From NCBI RefSeq assembly GCF_014359905.1, contig NZ_JACIYP010000059.1, forward strand, positions 1 through 34,350: a stretch of DNA of 34,350 nt. Direction: 5' to 3'. Within the stretch, counting starts at the first letter, position 1. Every line of letters begins with the position of its first letter. Below the pieces are notes generated by a model, which saw only the letters and a program-made list of their open reading frames with translations, did not search any database and was not told where the DNA came from. Both the position numbers and the translations under genes were made by a program. The DNA is from Hoeflea sp. (GTDB lineage Bacteria > Pseudomonadota > Alphaproteobacteria > Rhizobiales > Rhizobiaceae). This document shows positions 15,125-23,798 of this stretch, in pieces.

Positions 15125-16024
15125 TCATTCTGGGTCTGCGAAGCCGTGAAGCATGCGGTGGTGGTGCATGTAGGATAACTGAGTGTCGGTCAGAGAAACG
15201 TTCAAGCCTTCAATGCCCAACGCTCGCTGTGACGGCTTCGAGAGGCGCTTGGACATCATCAGTGCGCCGTCACCCGAGAAACTGACAAAGCCCTTGTCGA
15301 ATAGAGCATCCCACGTCGGCGACAAAAGCAGGGCGTTTCCGGGATCTAGGCATTCATTAGGGTTGTGGCAGCATTCCCGCCACGGTCTTATGTGAGAGGC
15401 AATCAAGAGCCTCTGCTCTTCCAGGCCTGTGATCAGGCACCTGCCATATGCTTGGATAACACGGCGCCTGAAAAGACCCTGCCCTATACGTGCTTTGATG
15501 ATCGATTCTCTTGTCGTTTTCGGCAAGCATTCGTCGTCCCTGACCTCTTGTTCGAGATCCTCATCGCTAAGTGCATCATCGCTTCCGGCCTCACTTACAT
15601 CCGCAGAGGGGGCGGCTAGCCAGTCCCCAGTCTCCGGGGTGATCCAGTAGGTTCGAGACGCATTGTCGGGGGTGGTGCTCAACAATGAGCAAAACCGGAC
15701 GAAATGCTCTTCCGCCACATCGTCCGAGACGTTCCACGTCGTGAACCCGATCTCCTTGGCCAGAACCTGCCTTATCCTTGGGGTGGTCTCCCTTCCGTCG
15801 CGGTGCTCTCGTGCGGCGTGGTCACTGACAGTGTTGTCCTTGTAGCCTAGGAAGCGAGAGGGAGCGAACGCAATACCTTCAGAGGTCAGATATGGCAGCA
15901 AAACACGCCCTTTGGCGATCAAAGACCGATAGATGTCGAACTCTTGTCCTTGACCGGTCTTCCGCACAGATTCCAGTGCGCTGAGGTTGCCTTCAAGATC
16001 CGGATAGTCGTCAATCAGGGTCAT
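15125..16024 (-). CDS. HNH endonuclease
   Basis: A 299-residue protein. AGGGAG lies seven bases before the ATG at 16024. The C-terminal HNH domain is clear: ARIGQGLFRRRVIQAYGRCLITG (178-200, split here by eye), then IASHIRPWREC with His211, LDPGNALLLSP with Asn230, and WDALFDKGFVSF as the last helix. This is the pattern of the HNH proteins found with restriction and phage modules. The N-terminal ~165 residues are unlike any family I recognise and may bind the target. It converges with the GNAT gene and sits next to a GIY-YIG nuclease, so the island carries at least four nuclease types. Target unknown. Confidence 0.85.
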   Translation of the reverse strand: MTLIDDYPDLEGNLSALESVRKTGQGQEFDIYRSLIAKGRVLLPYLTSEGIAFAPSRFLGYKDNTVSDHAAREHRDGRETTPRIRQVLAKEIGFTTWNVSDDVAEEHFVRFCSLLSTTPDNASRTYWITPETGDWLAAPSADVSEAGSDDALSDEDLEQEVRDDECLPKTTRESIIKARIGQGLFRRRVIQAYGRCLITGLEEQRLLIASHIRPWRECCHNPNECLDPGNALLLSPTWDALFDKGFVSFSGDGALMMSKRLSKPSQRALGIEGLNVSLTDTQLSYMHHHRMLHGFADPE

Positions 16025-16342
16025 CAAAACGCTCCCTAGTTATGAGGCAGACAGTGTCTACTCTACCGGGAAGTGTAAATAGCAGTAATTTTCCTGAGCG
16101 TGTTTAAGGAACTGCTAGACCGGGTCCTGGAAATTCTGGATGGCTGCATCAGCATGCATCTGGCGGAACGCCGGACGGTTTCGTTGGTGATCGTGCGGCC
16201 GTGGAGGCACCGCTTTGTAGGTAAATATCTGAAGAATGCTCGGTCACTCTGCAATGCAGGATGCAGCGGCGGCTACTGCCCGCAACAGGTCGACCCTTCC
16301 CGGCTATTGCTACACGAGCTCATCGCCGGCCGATGCCCGACA
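16025..16342. other. gap between HNH and GIY-YIG genes
   Basis: No supported gene. It contains the HNH promoter region just above 16024. The remainder shows short open frames without ribosome binding sites or recognisable sequence. I see no repeats of note. Confidence 0.4.
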
Positions 16343-17968
16343 TCAGCGGTCCGTATCCATCTCCGCCCATCGAGCCGTCTCGATGCCCCGCCGGATCCGG
16401 TCCCGCGCCTTCTCCGGCGACACGGCGTGCCGCTCGGCAAGAACTTTCGCTGCTTCGGTCATGCTCCGGAAGCTCTCTCTTTCGAAGAAATAGGTCTCGC
16501 CGCGTCGGGATGTTTTTCCGAGCGGCTGCGAGAGCGCTTCTTCCACCGGCATGCCAGCGGCCAGGCGGAAGTTGAATGTGCCGACCCCGATCCCGAATGC
16601 CTTGCAGGCCTCCGCCTTGCTGGGCCAGCTCTGCCCGAAAGCAGTCACCTTCCGGCCGTGAACACTCGTCACGCGGTCGCGCCCGGAGCCCCATGCAAAA
16701 TTCGATGGGCCCCAAGGTGCAGAACTGTCCGGCCGGTAGAGATCGAGATCCTCCTTGCCCTCGGCGCCGGTCTGCCGCTTCCAGATGTCGTAGTCCTCCC
16801 AGCCCGCGACCACCGGCGCCGTGCCACCTTCGCGCGCCCGCTTGAGGAGGCCCAACCATTTCCTGAAGAGAATCGTTCCCGCCTCCGGATGTCGGCTTTG
16901 CCTGCGCGCCGTCTCGGGGATGGGTTTGCCGTCGACAATCCGCCGGAGGACGACATGTTTAGCGAGGCCTGTGATCTGCGAAATTGCGCGGGCAGCTGCC
17001 TCGCGGGACTGGTAGGGAACGCCGTCGATCGACACCGACAGCCCTTCTACACGGCCAATGTTGCCTCCGGGCGCGCTGTTGAAACCGGTGGGCATCATCG
17101 TGTCCAGCTTTTCGATCCATTGCCGCTCCCGCTCGCCCAGCATCTCGCCGGACAGGGTGCCCTCTTCGATGATCTCCATGCGGAAGTCGGCGGCCCCGGT
17201 CTCGCGCATCGCCCTGTAGAGAGGTGACGTGCCCCCGGTCTCGAAGGTGCATTTCAGGTGCTCCCGCCAGCGGGATCGTTCGCCGCGCATACTTATGCCG
17301 ACATACTGCCGGCCGGTCGAAAGCTGGGTAATTGCGTAGACTAGGCACCAAGCCCCGTCACGCTCGATCGCCGGCCGGCTCAGAGCGTCATCTATATCCC
17401 AGCCTCGCTGCAGGCGGGGCCTGATGACTGCACGGTCCCCATAGCGGCCGATCCTCTTCAGGAAGGACGTGGCCGCAGTGTAGTGGCCGCGCGCCTCGGG
17501 GAAAAGATTGCCCGCGTAGATGAATCCCTTCCGGCGACCGCCGCGCCCGTAGTGGGTGTTCCAATTCTCAAAGGTCAGCTTCGCCGCGTCCCTGACGAAC
17601 TTATTCGTCAGGTCCATTCGTTTCACAACCCGCTGCCGGAACGTTGCATAATCGACGCGATCGCCGTCGGTGGCGCCGTAGACACTCGCGAGGTCGGCGA
17701 GCCTCCCGTCTACAAGGATCCATGTCCTGCGAGTTCCGTGCTTCAGCTGGAACGCGGCGGCATCGAGATGAAGCGCGTCGTCGAGCCAGCCGTCCTCGTA
17801 GTGCCCATGCTTCTCCACTCCGCGGCGCAGCCGCGCGGCGAGCGTCCCCTTTCCGATGGCTGGCGGCGGCACCACGTCCCGGAAGAGCTGCATGAAGGAT
17901 GCGTAGCTCCGACTGCGGTAAGGAATGGGCAGGGGCAGCGTCGAATTATGCGCGGATGGGCGGGCCAT
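16343..17968 (-). CDS. GIY-YIG nuclease with NUMOD-like DNA-binding modules
   Basis: A 541-residue protein from the ATG at 17968. The GIY-YIG domain occupies ~207-305: CLVYAITQLSTGRQYVGIS carries the two Tyr-containing strands, RWREHLKC the conserved Arg, and ERERQWIEKLD the acidic helix, ending GFNSAPGG. It is surrounded by repeated modules that look like nuclease-associated modular (NUMOD) helix-turn-helix units: ~22-70, ~165-200, ~312-345 (SREAAARAISQITG), ~440-485 (SKAEACKAFGIGVGTFNFRL) and ~492-535 (SMTEAAKVLAERHAVSPEKA). That resembles homing endonucleases, but no intron or intein surrounds it. It may be a free-standing homing enzyme or a defence nuclease. The ribosome binding site is weak. 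Confidence 0.82.
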   Translation of the reverse strand: MARPSAHNSTLPLPIPYRSRSYASFMQLFRDVVPPPAIGKGTLAARLRRGVEKHGHYEDGWLDDALHLDAAAFQLKHGTRRTWILVDGRLADLASVYGATDGDRVDYATFRQRVVKRMDLTNKFVRDAAKLTFENWNTHYGRGGRRKGFIYAGNLFPEARGHYTAATSFLKRIGRYGDRAVIRPRLQRGWDIDDALSRPAIERDGAWCLVYAITQLSTGRQYVGISMRGERSRWREHLKCTFETGGTSPLYRAMRETGAADFRMEIIEEGTLSGEMLGERERQWIEKLDTMMPTGFNSAPGGNIGRVEGLSVSIDGVPYQSREAAARAISQITGLAKHVVLRRIVDGKPIPETARRQSRHPEAGTILFRKWLGLLKRAREGGTAPVVAGWEDYDIWKRQTGAEGKEDLDLYRPDSSAPWGPSNFAWGSGRDRVTSVHGRKVTAFGQSWPSKAEACKAFGIGVGTFNFRLAAGMPVEEALSQPLGKTSRRGETYFFERESFRSMTEAAKVLAERHAVSPEKARDRIRRGIETARWAEMDTDR

Positions 17969-18110
17969 GAGGATGGCATAGCCGCGGCAGCATCTTCGGC
18001 GCAATAGCGGGCGACAACCTACCGGAATATGCCGCGTTGCAGCGTTGCCGCGGGTCGACTGTCTGCTCTGGGCCGACCAATCTGCGCGCTGCACGCACCC
18101 TTCGCTGACC

Positions 18111-18536
18111 TTAGTCTAGTCGCGGCACGGTCTTGTGTCTTCGCACCCCTTTGCCGGCCGCCTCGATCAGCTGGCGAAACTTGGGGCACTCTATATGCGA
18201 CTGTGCGGGGCAACCGGCGACATGGCGCAGCATGTCACGCAGCGCCATAAGCTCCTGGACCTGCAGATCGAGCTCCTCCGCCTTCGCGTGGAACGCCTCT
18301 CGCGGCACGTGGGGCATGCCGTCCCGGCCGAACATCCGGGAGATATCGGCCAGGGAAAAGCCCGCCGACTTGGCCATGGCGATCAGCTTGAGCTGCAGTA
18401 GCACCTCGGGCGGAAACTGCCGGCGCAACCCGTGGCGCGACGCCGATGCGATCAGCCCGACCGCCTCGTAATGGCGCAGCGCCGAAGGCGCGATCCCCGA
18501 CCGCGACGAGACCTCGCCGATATCCAGTAACTTCAT
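18111..18536 (-). CDS. MerR-family transcriptional regulator
   Basis: A 141-residue regulator. The N-terminal winged HTH is typical: IGEVSSRSGIAPSALRHYEA (6-25) followed by GLIASASRHGLRRQ. A dimerising helix spans roughly 78-115. The C-terminal region has Cys in AGCPAQ and IECPKF but not the SoxR iron-sulphur motif CIGCGC, so the signal is probably not redox through a 2Fe-2S cluster. The start at 18536 has GAGG six bases upstream, and this site overlaps a SoxR-like dyad. It diverges from an MFS transporter gene, the usual arrangement of a MerR activator and its efflux pump. The pump is broken, so the regulator may have lost its role. Confidence 0.87.
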   Translation of the reverse strand: MKLLDIGEVSSRSGIAPSALRHYEAVGLIASASRHGLRRQFPPEVLLQLKLIAMAKSAGFSLADISRMFGRDGMPHVPREAFHAKAEELDLQVQELMALRDMLRHVAGCPAQSHIECPKFRQLIEAAGKGVRRHKTVPRLD

Positions 18537-18538
18537 GC

Positions 18539-18569
18539 TTGACCTCAAGCCGAGTTGAAGTGGCAAACC
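18539..18569 (+). promoter_or_regulatory. MerR-type promoter/operator with SoxR-like dyad
   Basis: -35 TTGACC (18539-18544) and a -10-position CAAACC (18564-18569) are separated by 19 bases, the over-long spacer of MerR-activated promoters. Inside lies CCTCAAGCCGAGTTGAAG (18543-18560), close to the known SoxR site CCTCAAGTTAACTTGAGG. The -10 is poor, as expected for an activator-dependent promoter. It reads toward the MFS gene and also overlaps the ribosome binding site of the regulator gene, which allows autoregulation. Confidence 0.62.
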
Positions 18570-18606
18570 TGCTCCCGATCGATGAATTCATCAAGAGGGC
18601 AACGTC

Positions 18607-19828
18607 ATGCCACCAAAGATATCGAACCTTTCTGGGATTACCCGCAGGGCGTCGAAGCTGACACTCGCACTGTCCGTGCTGCTCGCTTCCTTGGGCACCA
18701 GCATCACGAATGTTGCCTTGCCGACGCTGGCCGAGGCGTTTTTGGCCCCGTTCGCACAGGTGCAGGCGGTGGTCGTTTCCTACCGGGCGGTGCTCACGAT
18801 CCTCGTCGTCATCGCCTGGCGTCTTGGTGACCGATACGGGCTGCGGCCGATGATGATCGCCGGCTTGGGCCTGTTCACCGTGGCGTCGCTCCTCTGCGCC
18901 TTGGCGCCAAGCCTATGGCTGCTGGTCGCCGCGCGCGGCCTTCCTGATGACGCTCAGCATGGCGATGATGAGGCAGGTGGCGAGAGGGGGGCATCGGGCG
19001 TGCAATGGGGCTGCTGGGGTCGGTCTCGGCGTTGGAACGGCTCTCGGCCCGGCCCTGGGCGGGCTCATCATCCCGATGATGGCATGGCGCGGAATCTTCT
19101 GGGTTCAACTGCCGCTGTCGGTGCTGGCCCTGATCCTGGCTACCGCGGTGCTCTCGCCAGACCACGCGGCCAAGGCTTCCCCAAGCGCAAACCTACGGTC
19201 ATTTCTGGACAGGTCGCTCATGCCCAACCTCTTCATGAACGCGCTCGTCGCTGCCGTGATGATGACGACCCTCGTGGTCGGGCCGTTCTATCTGAGCCTC
19301 GCGCTTGGCCTGACCGCCACGCAGGTCGGCCTCGTCATGACGGTCGGCCCGGCACTTTCCGTCGTCAGCGGAGCGCCTTCCGGGTGGCTTGTCGATCATG
19401 CCGGCAGCAGGCGGGTGCTCCTCGCCGGATTGCTGCTGATGACGGCTGGAACATTTGCGCTGGCGACCCTGCCGGGCCGGGCGGGTGTGGCGGGCTACCT
19501 GCTGGCGATCATCGTGCTGACGCCCGGATACCAGCTGTTCCAGGCGGCCAACAACACCGCTGCCCTGGCGGATGTGCGCGTGGATCGACGGGGCACGGTT
19601 TCGGGGCTGCTCAACCTGTCGCGGAACCTCGGCCTGATTGCCGGTTCGACCGCAATGGGCGCTCTCTTTGCCTTCGGCACGGGAACCGCAGACTTCACCT
19701 ATGCACCGGGTTTGGCCATCGCTGCGGGCATGCAGCTCACGTTTATCACGGCAGGCGGGATGATGGTGTTTGCGATCCTGGTGGCAATTCGTCTGGGTGT
19801 GCGGGCGTGGAACCCGCTACGATCCTGA
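18607..19828 (+). pseudogene. MFS drug-efflux transporter (DHA2-like), frameshifted
   Basis: The start frame gives SKLTLALSVLLASLGTSITN, a typical first helix, and continues through WRLGDRYGLRPMMIAG (motif A) to LLVAARG near 18940. The frame then shifts to give FLMTLSMAMMRQVA, shifts again near 18985 to give GRAMGLLGSVSAL, and shifts a third time near 19034 to give GTALGPALGGLIIPMMAWRG, which runs in frame to the stop at 19828. Several residues of the conserved 'QGLGAA'-like turn are missing at the first break, so at least one lesion is a true deletion. The rest shows normal transmembrane helices. The protein cannot be made whole. Its regulator is still intact next door. Confidence 0.85.
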
Positions 19829-20551
19829 CGTCCTGGTCGTGGGAAGCGCGCTCCCGTGCAGGCGAACGCGGAGGTCGCGCCACTGATCACAGAACGAGCG
19901 CACCCGCTGGTGAATTTGCGGATCTGGATTCAGCACGAAGAAGCTGCGCGGGCTGTAAGCCGTCGCCCGGACCACAAGCCCGGGCATGCCGATCTGATCC
20001 AGCCAGTAGTCGACCTCGGCGTCGTGGCCACCACGGCGCCGGGTGTTGTGGTGGTAGATAACAGCGCATCGACCGTTCGCCAGCGCTTTGACTTCTGCGA
20101 GGGGCATCTGTTTCCCGAACTTGGTGCCGCCCTTGCGGCGATCGCCGTCGTCGACGATGCCGTTGTCCGGATCCGCGAAGACGAGGTCGCAACCATCAAG
20201 TTCCTTCAGAACGCGCGAAAACCAAGCCTCCCGCCACCCGCGCCTTTGTGGTGCGGGGATTGTCGCGTTTCCAAGGCTTTCGTTGGAGGAGGCAGCACCC
20301 TCGAGCACAGGTAACAGGGAAGCGATTGAACGGGCGTCTACGACGACGTTGGCCAAGTGGTGGAACAGGTCCGGATCTAGCTGCGCATATCTCTCCGGCT
20401 GGGCGAGATAGGAAATATGCCGCCCATCCCCATTGTGGCCTTCGTCGGGAAAGCGATACCACGCGACGCCCAGCCTTCGGTTTGGCGAAAGGGCACGCAA
20501 CAGGCCAAGCTTGACGAAGTCGCCAACGTCACCGGCATAGCGATCCTGCAT
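19817..20551 (-). CDS. conserved protein of unknown function (DPDNGI motif)
   Basis: A 244-residue protein from MQDRYAGDVGDFVKLG; the ATG at 20551 is preceded by a purine-rich stretch, and an upstream ATG at 20647 adds unrelated residues. Visible landmarks are RLGVAWYRFPDEGHNGDGRH (27-46), LVFADPDNGI (123-132) and AVIYHHNTRRRGG (163-175). The motif order (an N-terminal 'GDVGDFxK', a central hydrophobic strand ending in Asp-Pro-Asp-Asn, then a His-rich strand) is that of a widespread uncharacterised family often found in mobile islands. The DPDN loop recalls the catalytic loop of amino-methyltransferases or TcmP-like partners, but I cannot assign an activity. The 3' end overlaps the MFS pseudogene by 12 bp, tail to tail. 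Confidence 0.7.
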   Translation of the reverse strand: MQDRYAGDVGDFVKLGLLRALSPNRRLGVAWYRFPDEGHNGDGRHISYLAQPERYAQLDPDLFHHLANVVVDARSIASLLPVLEGAASSNESLGNATIPAPQRRGWREAWFSRVLKELDGCDLVFADPDNGIVDDGDRRKGGTKFGKQMPLAEVKALANGRCAVIYHHNTRRRGGHDAEVDYWLDQIGMPGLVVRATAYSPRSFFVLNPDPQIHQRVRSFCDQWRDLRVRLHGSALPTTRTSGS

Positions 20552-20792
20552 GAAGCCCCCATTCCTCGGACGGCCGCAATGCCGTGCACCGCACCATGGC
20601 GAATTTCCTGTCGGCTGCCAATCATCCGACACGAAGTGCAGGTCCACGCCTTGCGAGGCTCGGCCACACCAACGAGTGGCTGGCGTGTTCTTTCAGGCAA
20701 CGTCGGGGCGATGGGCCTAGCTCTCCTCGCCCGGCGGGACGGGTGAAACCAGATGACGCAAATTTTTTTTGAAGAGCGGAGCTGCGCGTCGC

Positions 20793-21265
20793 TCAGTAGA
20801 GTTCGTGCTCAATGGAGCAGATGAGCGCAGAGAGTGGAAGGCTGAACAGAACGACCTCCGACTCGTCTCGTTCGCCGATCACCATTGCGATATCGGTTGG
20901 CTCGATTTTCATCTCGATCACGACCGGCGTTTCGTGCGTGATGCCCCGATGTCCGCGAGCGAACTGACAGGCAATCTCGAAACCCTTGTCCAGGCCAAGC
21001 CAACCAATGCGTCCAAATCCTGGCCACGGAAGACTGTGCGTGTGCCAAGGCAGCCTGCGACCATCCTGTCGGGCCGGCTCTTTTTGAAGCGTTTGAACAG
21101 CAAGCGAAACCTGTCGTGCGGGATGGCATCAAATCCGCACCATTCTTGCTCGACTGCCGCCCAGAAATCGGCGCCTGCAGAGTGCGGCTGGGCTTCGGCC
21201 CATTCGGCGAAAGCGCTCGCTCGGTCGGTGCTGCTGTGCTGCATCATGATTTCCGTAATCGTCAT
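20793..21265 (-). pseudogene. ADP-ribosyltransferase-like protein, one frameshift
   Basis: From MTITEIMMQHSS at 21265 the first frame reads through ADFWAAVEQEWCGFDAIPHD and TVFRGQDLDALVGLAWT. It then fails at about 20981-20989. Moving one base restores FEIACQFARGHRGI, PVVIEMKIEPTDIAMVIG and ERDESEVVLFSLPLSA, ending HELY-stop at 20793. The joined product is about 157 residues. The order Arg (FRG), W-T strand (LAWT), then E-x-E (ESE) recalls the R-S-E layout of mono-ADP-ribosyltransferases, and the first Ser of the usual S-x-T is Ala here. That assignment is tentative. The frameshift itself is well supported because both halves read as protein. Confidence 0.68.
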
Positions 21266-21482
21266 GGCATGTGTCCAATTTTGCGGTTCAGAGCCAAGCC
21301 ACCCATCCGAGATAGCATAGCGTTACTGTCGGCAAAGACCTCGAACGTCAGGCGCCACGCTTCGATATTCCTCCAGCAGGTCAGGGCGAAGAGCGATAGC
21401 TATCGCGCCGAGCCCTGACCCCTGTGTTGCGATGAGGCCGCGAACTGACTGCAGCAGGGCCATCACGCCCAATGACCAACGG

Positions 21483-23231
21483 CTACTGGGAGGCTTTCCA
21501 CTCCTTCAGCCCCGGGTAAGGGACGGTATACATGCGCGTGCGCGTTGACGCCGCGCGCGGCAGCTTCTTCAAGTGCCGTCCCCGTTCGCCCGGCGCAAGC
21601 AAGCTGGCCTTGATCAATGCCTTAGCTGCCTCTGAAGCTCTCACACCAGGAAACACCTCGTGCCAAGTCTCTTTGCTCAGGTAGACATGGCGGTCGTCAC
21701 GCAATCCGGGGGGCGTCCCTCCGAGATCAACACTGCCGACCTCCGCAAACGACGACACGTGACCGTCAATGAAGGCGAGCAACTGATCCACATAGTCGGA
21801 GACGGAAACGCTCTCATCTTCCACCCGGCCCTCGTGCCAATCTGCGAACGCAGCGAGTGCTGCATTTCTTGAATCGCCGCTCTGCCAGCCTGTCAGGCCA
21901 AAGGCTGTCGCGAGTTCACCTGCAATGGAAAGCACGGAAAAACGATGGAGAACCCGGGCAGCTACGGCATCAAGCGGGTTCATCCCCTTCGTGGCGGTGT
22001 CTTTGAAGGCGCGCGCGCGAGTGGCAATGATCTGCGGGATGTTCCCGGTAGCGCCGGAAAGCCTCCTTACGAACTCCTGTCCAACAGTTCCATATGTGGA
22101 TTCCGCTGCTGCTTTCAAAGCATCGGCGAAGTCGGCGGCGTTGGTCGCACCGTGCAGCGTGTCGAAAGCACCGAAATTCCTGCAGTCCGCATCGATGTCA
22201 ACGAGCCTTACCTCTTGCCCCTCCATGAGCCGCACACGAGCTTCAGCCAGCTTCTCCTCGATGCCAATCTCGCCAGAGGAAATCACGGCAAGGTTCCACC
22301 TGGAGGGTTCCTGAATGCTCGTGTCGCGGTTCATACGCGCTTTGCCCAAACCATTCGCCAGCATGTAAATCGTATTGGTGAGTTCTTTGGCAGAAATTTC
22401 CGCAATCTCGTCGAGCGGCAGCAGCATGTTGTTCAGGGACGCCGCAATCGCCTCCAACCCATTGCTTGTCGCCCGCCACTGCGTGATCAGCTGCGGCCGC
22501 CCCCAGACTGACGCAGCAACCCTCAGCAAAGTCGTCTTCCCGGATGAGGACATGCCCCGGAAATGCAGTCCGAGGCCTTCAACTGAGGCCATCGGAAGCA
22601 GCGGACCAGAGAATGCCAGAGATACGGCAAGCTGCATCAGGGGATTATCGATGCATTTGCTTCCGACTGATTGCTTCCATTCATCGATTGACCCCTTTGC
22701 TCCGAGGTGAACTGCCGGACCCTGTGATGTCTGCGGCAACGCCAGAACGTCCTGCGCGCCGAAAACCTTGTCGGCCATCACGAAGCTTGACCGGGACTCG
22801 TCGACCCACCCGCCGCGGGTTACAGAGATGAGCTTCGAAGAGGGCGTCCACGACCTCAACAAAGACACAACATGGTCAGCGGCCTTCTTCCCTGCACCAA
22901 TCTCGAGCCCATGGTTCACCAGGGATCCGATGACGGCGCGAGGCGAGCAATGGAGGTCCTCACTCTTGATCGGGACGTCGTGCCAATTGCCATCGCGCGT
23001 CCGGACCGAGACGAGCTTGCCCCAGCCCTTGCCGTTGATGTCAGAAAAGCTGGCGCTGACGCGCAGCACTGAACACACAAACAGAGGGCCGGCGCCTTCT
23101 TTCTCTTCAACGACACAGATGTCGTTGCCGAAAATCTCGTAGGGCGCAGGTGGAGCAAATGCGTCCACAGCCATGTCCCGGGTGCCTTCGGCTGCCACAG
23201 GGTCTTCGCCGGCGGCGTTATTGTCGGTCAT
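21483..23231 (-). CDS. DUF927 domain protein (SF3 helicase/primase-associated ATPase-like)
   Basis: A 582-residue protein with AAGGAAG seven bases before the ATG at 23231. The DUF927 region covers about 30-330, with SVTRGGWVDESRSSFVMAD and the P-loop GMSSSGKTT (226-234), Walker B-like LLPLDEIAE (270-278) and a sensor-like NLAVISSGE. DUF927 proteins usually sit beside phage or plasmid primases and are thought to be replicative helicase-like ATPases. The C-terminal ~180 residues contain VYLSKETWHEVFPGV, a likely DNA-binding wing. No primase gene or origin is visible nearby. As the last island gene before core chromosome, it probably belongs to the replication or excision module of the mobile element. 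Confidence 0.85.
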   Translation of the reverse strand: MTDNNAAGEDPVAAEGTRDMAVDAFAPPAPYEIFGNDICVVEEKEGAGPLFVCSVLRVSASFSDINGKGWGKLVSVRTRDGNWHDVPIKSEDLHCSPRAVIGSLVNHGLEIGAGKKAADHVVSLLRSWTPSSKLISVTRGGWVDESRSSFVMADKVFGAQDVLALPQTSQGPAVHLGAKGSIDEWKQSVGSKCIDNPLMQLAVSLAFSGPLLPMASVEGLGLHFRGMSSSGKTTLLRVAASVWGRPQLITQWRATSNGLEAIAASLNNMLLPLDEIAEISAKELTNTIYMLANGLGKARMNRDTSIQEPSRWNLAVISSGEIGIEEKLAEARVRLMEGQEVRLVDIDADCRNFGAFDTLHGATNAADFADALKAAAESTYGTVGQEFVRRLSGATGNIPQIIATRARAFKDTATKGMNPLDAVAARVLHRFSVLSIAGELATAFGLTGWQSGDSRNAALAAFADWHEGRVEDESVSVSDYVDQLLAFIDGHVSSFAEVGSVDLGGTPPGLRDDRHVYLSKETWHEVFPGVRASEAAKALIKASLLAPGERGRHLKKLPRAASTRTRMYTVPYPGLKEWKASQ

Positions 23232-23798
23232 TTAGTTCTCACTTCCTTTGGGCCGCCCGCTGGTAGCTAGCGCAGCAGAAATCGGCGTCACTCGATGTGA
23301 CGCTCGGGCAGCAGGTTTGATCGGGAGGCCGGAGGAGCGCGGCCAGGTTGAAGAAGATCGGGAGCGCTTCGCCGAACCCGATGAAGACAAGTTACGGAAA
23401 ACCGCGTCGTTCGTCAAGTGAAATCTGGCGTGACACTCACGATCACGCGATCGACCTCGGTCGTGCTGAGCTCTGGGGCCTGGGGGAGGGGGTGTGGCGG
23501 AGAGCTCTGAGGCAGCCTTGAGGGGTGAAGGGGGTGGTCGGGAGAGGAGTCTCGCATCACCCGTTGACGCGAAACCATCGACAGACCACGAATTTTTCGT
23601 GCCAGAATGGGTCCGTGCCAGCGTGCCATTGCGTCATCTAAGTCATTGAAATATATAATGTAGGTGACAATTCAATCCTCTCTCACAGCACCATCCCATC
23701 CCATTGCAGAAGCTGAATCACGTCGCAGATCAAGGGCCCTGGTCCTGGCTGAAGTGCCGAATTCGAACGTGCCGTGATCGACAGCCCCCTGCCCTTTT
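23232..23798. other. island-core junction, non-coding
   Basis: No supported gene. A 61-codon open frame just upstream of the DUF927 gene (23232-23417, minus) starts at TTG, lacks a ribosome binding site and looks low-complexity. A G-rich stretch lies at 23475-23550 and an AT-rich patch at 23640-23680. A tRNA-3'-end-like motif is at 23671-23693. Past it the sequence takes on the codon style of the core genes. Confidence 0.55.
23671..23693 (+). other. tRNA 3'-end-like sequence, possible attachment-site remnant
   Basis: TTCAATC matches a T-loop consensus. It is followed by five bases (CTCTC), seven bases (TCACAGC) and ACCA, the exact spacing of a tRNA 3' half. No complementary T-stem or acceptor strand precedes it, so it is not a whole tRNA. 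Elements that integrate into tRNA genes often leave such a 3' copy at their far end. The matching full tRNA would lie outside this window. Confidence 0.35.

Noticed and set aside
16063..16254. A small minus-strand frame between the HNH and GIY-YIG genes
   Set aside because: No ribosome binding site and no recognisable sequence.
16100..17227. A plus-strand frame opposite the GIY-YIG gene
   Set aside because: Shadow of a well-supported nuclease; it contains no recognisable domain.
20761..20769. A run of T near the end of the ADP-ribosyltransferase-like gene, considered as a terminator
   Set aside because: The T-run is on the wrong strand for that gene and no good hairpin precedes it on the plus strand.
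23232..23417. A 61-codon minus-strand frame just upstream of the DUF927 gene, considered as an excisionase
   Set aside because: TTG start without a ribosome binding site, Ser/Arg low complexity and no HTH pattern.
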